This document shows, one piece after another, positions 59,448 through 64,000 of a stretch of 64,000 nucleotides of DNA. Made by a program: the position numbers and the translations under genes. This DNA is from Platynereis dumerilii (lineage: Eukaryota; Annelida; Polychaeta; Phyllodocida; Nereididae). The stretch spans positions 992,001 through 1,056,000 of the forward strand of contig JAPTHN010000021.1 in NCBI GenBank assembly GCA_026936325.1, written 5' to 3'. The notes beneath the pieces are model-generated. The model made no database searches. It saw nothing but the letters and a program-made list of their open reading frames with translations, and was not told where the DNA came from. The first letter of the stretch is position 1. Each line of letters starts with the position of its first letter.

Positions 59448-60492
59448 GTAAGTGCTAACTGCTTATTTTTCTTCTCTTTTACATCTCTTTCTTGTTGCCT
59501 TCTACATAACCACCTGGACCCAAAAGAAAAAATTTTGTGACAATGAATTTTGATGAGCTTATTTCTTACTGAATAACTTGAAACTTGAGGAGAAAAAATA
59601 ATGAAATTTGAAAAAAAATGAAATAATTTTATAAGGAAAAAGTTCCGGAAAAAAAATCAGATAAAAGTTTTCAGAAAAGGAACATTCAGAAAAACCAAGA
59701 AAAGAAAAAAAGAATTGGGAGATCCAAATTGTATGATAGAAAATCCTTCTCAGAAATTTAGGAAAAAGTTTTTCCTGTAGCTGGACATGAAAAAGACCAA
59801 TGCACATATCCATAATGCTGTATCAAATTTAAAAATCTGTTTCTGACAGCCCCTTTCAATGAATTAGCAAAAGTTATATCAAAAACTTTTTTTTTGTCTG
59901 GTGAATTTCTAATATGGGTGGTTGTTGTTTGTCCCTGCAAATTTGTGATGTCCCCTTAAAATTTTTTATTATAAACCTGAGGCTCTCACCTAACCCGGGC
60001 TTCTTGCCCCCACGCTACTCTACGCCTACTGGCACTCAAATAATTTGTGTGGTCTCTCTGCACTTAGGTAAACACTGAACAAAAGAGCAGTATGCAGGGT
60101 AGAAATAGAAACGCATCCTTTCTGAGGAGAGTCATTCTTTTGCACCACATTTTTCCTGAGGAAAACATGCCAACACTTCCACAAACAGGGAAAAAATGTG
60201 ACTAATGTTACCAGTAAGGATTGTTTAAGGGTTGCATGGAATCACATGTCATTTTTAGGTACACTGCTGTAATCATCTCGGTTTTTTTTTCTTCAGTATT
60301 TTAAGAGATTAGGCTAACACAGTGCTGAAGGATTGTTGCAGCATGGATTAGTTTTGTCCAAAACACGCACTATTTCAGCTATTTTGGTTCTGATTTCTGG
60401 GCAGCAAAGTTACTAGTAGTGTTTTGGGAGGCAATGTGATGGTGCGGTTTCCTAGCCATAACTAAGTAAGCATTTTACACAGTATACAAATG
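59448..60492. other. Intron-like gene-less stretch
   Basis: It lies between two Hsp70-like exons. A-rich and AG-rich runs occur at 59580-59730; nothing else recognised. Confidence 0.5.
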
Positions 60493-60645
60493 TTGACTGA
60501 TACGAGGGCAACAGTGCAATCTGTTTGACCCAAGGGAGTGACAGTCACCTTGCTGTTTCACGAGGCCGAAGGCCGAGGGAAACAGCAAGGTGACTGTCAC
60601 TCCCGAGGTCAAACAGATTGCACTGTTGCCCGAAGTAATAGTCAA
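60493..60645. repeat. Near-perfect hairpin with about 53-bp arms
   Basis: Arm 60506-60559 (GGGCAACAGTGCAATCTG, then GAGTGACAGTCACC and TTGCTGTTTC) pairs with 60579-60631 with a 1-nt bulge and one or two mismatches. The loop CGAGGCCGAAGGCCGAGG is itself self-complementary. Weaker pairing extends to 60493/60645 (TTGACT motifs). A related GGCCTTCGGCC inverted motif occurs near 25460. It is probably a palindromic MITE. Confidence 0.9.
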
Positions 60646-61581
60646 TAATTGTTTTGTTATACCTTGAATAAAAAAAAAAAGCAATTCTGACAAAAAAGAT
60701 AACTTTGGAGATACAGGAAATTTCTCCATCAAAGTTTCGACATAGATCAGGTAGTCATCAGATTTAAAAGTCATATTTATGATACTATCCACAAGTTCTA
60801 TTGTCATTTAATGTTGTGAAGACCAATGATCTATTTATAGCCTCACTGTGGTGACGTCGCAACTCTATGACATCACAAGGGATTGGCGTCACAATGGTCA
60901 CAGATACACAGTTAATCAGTTGAAATAAACAAGTGAAGCTGCAACAAAATCTTGGATCAAATCGTCTTTTGCATTTTCATCTAATGAAAAAGGTTTAATA
61001 TGTAACGTCTGTGGTTCCACCACCCACTTCTGTACAGCTATCTTGATCAGCAGTCAGCCTCAGTGTCAATTCGGTGAACTGATGCCCTCTGAGAGGGCAA
61101 CAGTCTTTTCTGATCCCTGTCATGTGACGTCATTCTGACCAATCACAGAAGAGGAATTGCATTTGAGGTGTAACAATGGTTATTGCAATAAGGTACATTT
61201 TACATAATATACAAAAGCAGCTTGATAACGTGAACTAGTAGAAGAGATTAAAAACAAGACTGTAGAGTACCATACACTCCAAAAGTATGTGGTGCCCAGC
61301 TGAGAAAATTTGTGTTGCATCATGTGCCTCACAATAATTTTTTATTTTTCTGCTGCTATACACCTCAAAATGTCTTAGACATGAGCATCATATGCCACTT
61401 TTCAATTCTACTTAAGCTTCAGTGACACACTCTTCACATTATAATTATTGCACAATCATGGATAAACTGCGCAACATTACAAATGAAAGCACACATTGTC
61501 ATATTGTGAAGCCTTCTTAACCTAAACAACACTTTCATTTATGTTGCAAGTCATCCTGTTTGATTGGCAGGTTTATATATT
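60646..61581. other. Intron-like gene-less stretch
   Basis: A GAGAGGGCAACAG motif near 61090-61102 echoes the hairpin end at 60503; no other feature seen. Confidence 0.45.
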
Positions 61582-62206
61582 AGGGGAGAGCGGGGCACAG
61601 TGAGATACTTTTATTATTTTCAAGTTTAAAAAATGTTGGCAGTAACGAGTTAAATGGGATCAGGTCTACATTATAGATAATGACCTTGGGTATATTGTCC
61701 AGTAGTTTCAGGTTCCTACCTTTTACAAGTTGGGAGAAATTTTGAGTTATGCACATGCTCGTTAAGTGTCTCACTGTGCCCCATGGGTGGGGCACAGTGA
61801 GACAGCAGGTGGGGCACAGTAAGACAGGGGATCTGCTGCCATAACCGCGAATCCTCAGGACCTGCGGAATTATTCTATCAATCGTTGATACAGAAAATAC
61901 TGTACTCATATAAGAGCAGCTGGCTAGGTGATTTTTTAGGTCCTTTTTTGAGCATGTTTTGAAACTTCATCGTACAGGACCATGCACAACTTATTCAACC
62001 TGCCACACCTGTTACATATTAATCAAAATTCTTTCGGATGCCTCCCTTTGGATATGACTCACTAAAATCAGTAGTTTATTGCAGGCATTTTATTTTCAAT
62101 AGTGAATTGTGAGCTATGCATTACATTCAGGGCGTTTTGAGTGTATTTTGTGATGTCTCACTGTGCCCCGCCTCAAACTGTCTCACTGTGCCCCAGGCAG
62201 CTCTCT
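61582..62206. mobile_element. Inverted-repeat element, GGGGCA family, copy 3
   Basis: The left head AGGGGAGAGCGGGGCACAG (61582) is followed by the unit GGGGCACAGTGAGA. Units recur in the middle as a perfect hairpin (TGTCTCACTGTGCCCC 61767-61782, GGGGCACAGTGAGACA 61789-61804), again forward near 61811, and inverted at about 62153-62200 (two copies). The right edge, on the minus strand, reads AGAGAGCTGCCTGGGGCACA. It may be one element with internal units or two abutting ones. It lies in an intron of the Hsp70-like gene. Confidence 0.65.
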
Positions 62207-62330
62207 TTATATAATTTTTGAATCCTGGGGACCGGATGCCTGTATTTTCGTTCATCATCTCACTAAAGTTTTTGAGTTGGGCTAAACATATTCAAATATA
62301 CAATTATATGTTCTTTTAATTCTTTCGCAG

Positions 62331-62429
62331 CTTCAAATGATAAAGGACGACGAAAAAGAAGACAAAAGAATAGGTTTAATAAATTTGATAGAAGAGAATA
62401 TTTACAGGATAAAAAACAAGCGTAAGAAG
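62331..62429 (+). CDS. Hsp70-like exon, start of the helical lid
   Basis: A 99-nt exon (33 codons, phase 0 on both sides) lies between TTCTTTCGCAG and AAG|GTGAGT. It reads LQMIKDDEKEDKRIGLINLI then EENIYRIKNKRKK. It aligns with the Hsp70 lid start (E-D-E-K-Q-R-x-x-I-x-A-x-N-x-L-E-x-Y) and with the paralogous exon at 23625 (DERKQEELLTMQTLEKY). The rest of the lid would be encoded beyond 64000. Confidence 0.6.
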
Positions 62430-62899
62430 GTGAGTACTGCTTTCTATTTCATCATTTAATCTCTTGAAAGCATATTTATATTTCAAAATAGGCCTTCTGT
62501 TATCAAGACATGAAATTGTATTGATGCAGAAGGTTTATTCACTTTCTGGCACTGCTCCTCGTTTGACATGAGTGGAGCATGATTAGATCGAACCGTTGCT
62601 ATCAGAAGTCTATCATGTCATGTCGGACAATCCAAACCAAAACCAATGGAAATAATATATGGTTTTCAGAGGCTTCAGAATGGTTTGGTTGGTGCGGTAC
62701 TTGCCCTATGAAGCACCATAAAAAACATAAATATTATTTATGCTAAATTCTTAACAACAAATTCAATTTGCACGAGTTTCAATGCTTTTTTAATGTTATG
62801 TTCATGGATCAGTGATAATGAGATGCTGTTAATACACAGTATATTCTTATTTTAGTTTATTGCATGTCGGGGGCATTTATTGTAGACTTATTACAATCC
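62430..62899. other. Intron-like gene-less stretch
   Basis: Follows the donor at 62430; nothing recognised. Confidence 0.45.
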
Positions 62900-63610
62900 C
62901 CATAATTCTCCCCCCTTTATTTGTGTAATTTGTAGGGAGGGATTGCTTTCTGCTCATTTAGTCATGGGATTTCAGGGGGGGGGATTTCTTTCTCTACCCA
63001 TTTAGTTGGGGGGATTTCTATTCCCCCATTTATTTGTAGAGTTTTGGAGGAGGGATTGCTTTCTCCCCATTTAGTCCTGGAAATTCAGGGGGGGATTTCT
63101 TTCCCTCCCCTGTTTATGGTTGGAATTTTCTGGGGGAGGGGGGTTGCATTCTCCTTCTGTTTAGTCCTGGAACTTCAGCGGGGGGGGGGGGGATTTCGTT
63201 CTCTCATCATTTAGTTGTAGAATTTCATGGGGGGATTTCTTTCCCCCTATTTTTTGGTTGGAATATTGGCGAATTCATTCTCCCCGGGTTTAGTTGTAAA
63301 ATGTCAAGGGGGGGGGAGGTATTTCTCCCCCATTTATTTGTATAATTTTTGGGGGGGGGGGATTGCTTTGTCCCCATTCAGTTCTGGAATTACAGGGGAT
63401 GAGAAATTTTCTGGGGGGGAGATTTCATTCTCCTTCTGTTTAGTCATGGAACTTCGAGGGGGAGGATTTTTTTCTTCTTCCAATTAGTTGTAGAATTTCT
63501 TGGAGGATTTCTTCCCACCCTGTTTATTGTTGGGATTTCTGGGAGGGGGGATTTCATTTTCCCCAGTTATAGACCTGTGTAAAATGTCAAGGGTGGATTG
63601 CTTTCTCACT
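62900..63610 (+). repeat. Degenerate G-run minisatellite, about 50-60-bp period
   Basis: Roughly a dozen units of the type TTTAGTTGTAGAATTTC, a run of 6-13 G, then GATTTCTTTCTCCCC. Units differ in the run lengths and in ATT/GTT start words (TTTATTTG, TTTAGTCCTGG). Open frames across it come from the repetition. The closely spaced G runs could fold as G-quadruplexes. Confidence 0.85.
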
Positions 63611-64000
63611 CCACTCAGATTCAATTTGAATCTGGATCTGGATCTGGATATTTAATCAGCAGTCCTCTATGGTGAGAGTGTCGAGCTGATAGGGTGGTGA
63701 GCTAGTGCATGCTAGTCTCTTAATAGTTTCTCAAATGCAGCCATGCACTGTTTCTGCGTTGACTTAGTCTTGTCTCAATTTGTTCCAATCGATGACAGTT
63801 TTTGGAGCAAAAGCATGGTTAAACTGTGTGGTCTTAGGCGCAAACACTATTAAATTGAGGTTAAATTGTTTTTCCTTGCTATGCTTTTGTTAAAAGTAAT
63901 ATCCACATCCTCCGATGGGACGGCCACTAATCCTTTTATCACCTTAAATAATAGTACGAGTCTTAATTCTCTTCTTCGATCTTCAAGGGAAGGCCATTTT
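63611..64000. other. Unassigned end of window
   Basis: A short TCTGGATCTGGATCTGGATA repeat near 63632-63651; no exon recognised. Confidence 0.4.

Noticed and set aside
63227-63487. 86-codon glycine/phenylalanine-rich frame
   Set aside because: It lies wholly within the G-run minisatellite and reflects its composition.

Overview
The window is animal nuclear DNA, most likely from a marine invertebrate. It is AT-rich, has almost no continuous coding sequence apart from transposons, and carries spliced-looking exons with GT/AG borders. LINEs with an apurinic-type endonuclease and RT, one Gypsy-type LTR element, a DIRS-like fragment and many inverted-repeat DNA elements make up most of it. The species cannot be read from the sequence. 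There are no bacterial operons, rRNA genes or CRISPR arrays.

Host genes: four short exons on the + strand look like the substrate-binding end of diverged Hsp70-family proteins. A probable last coding exon lies at 23625-23838 (helical lid). A second gene appears as exons at 50791-50921 (beta-sandwich end), 59358-59447 (linker) and 62331-62429 (lid), which join in phase 0 and run out of the window. The order lid, then sandwich-linker-lid, suggests two tandem Hsp70-like genes whose introns are filled with transposons.

Layout: 1-720 is a minisatellite-bearing inverted-repeat element. 2880-8130 holds two L2/CR1-like LINEs, the first with an unbroken 1071-codon endonuclease-RT frame. 8791-9182 is a MITE with TTA duplications. 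9650-12710 is a decayed minus-strand LINE split by a foldback element. 13945-16703 holds two LINE 3' pieces whose 5' ends meet head to head, then a LINE ORF1-like frame. 16720-19902 is a palindromic element split by a 2.1-kb element that carries a 48/72-bp array. 19905-20740 is a DIRS-like fragment. 21773-22653 is a hAT-type element with 8-bp target duplications. 25759-26805 is a MITE flanked by TTAT. 30830-38085 is a three-level nest: a minus-strand LINE split by a Gypsy element, itself split by an L2-like LINE. 38400-39640 is a 345-bp tandem array carrying AGGTCAAAGGTCA motifs. 40051-41755, 43180-48275, 48480-49620, 56974-58070 and 58157-59020 are further LINE remains. 51003-55511 is a giant hAT-ended palindrome inside the Hsp70-like gene. 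60493-60645 is a near-perfect hairpin and 62900-63610 is a G-run minisatellite.

The least expected signal is a group of three inverted-repeat elements (1-720, 56314-56968, 61582-62206). They share a head like AGGGGARASCGGGGC, and each carries its own version of one 16-mer, GGGGCANNKTGNSACA, in opposite orientations at its two ends. Next in interest are the TTAT-flanked MITE family, the AGGTCA array and the Hsp70-like exons. Family names rest on motifs read by eye, since no database search was possible.
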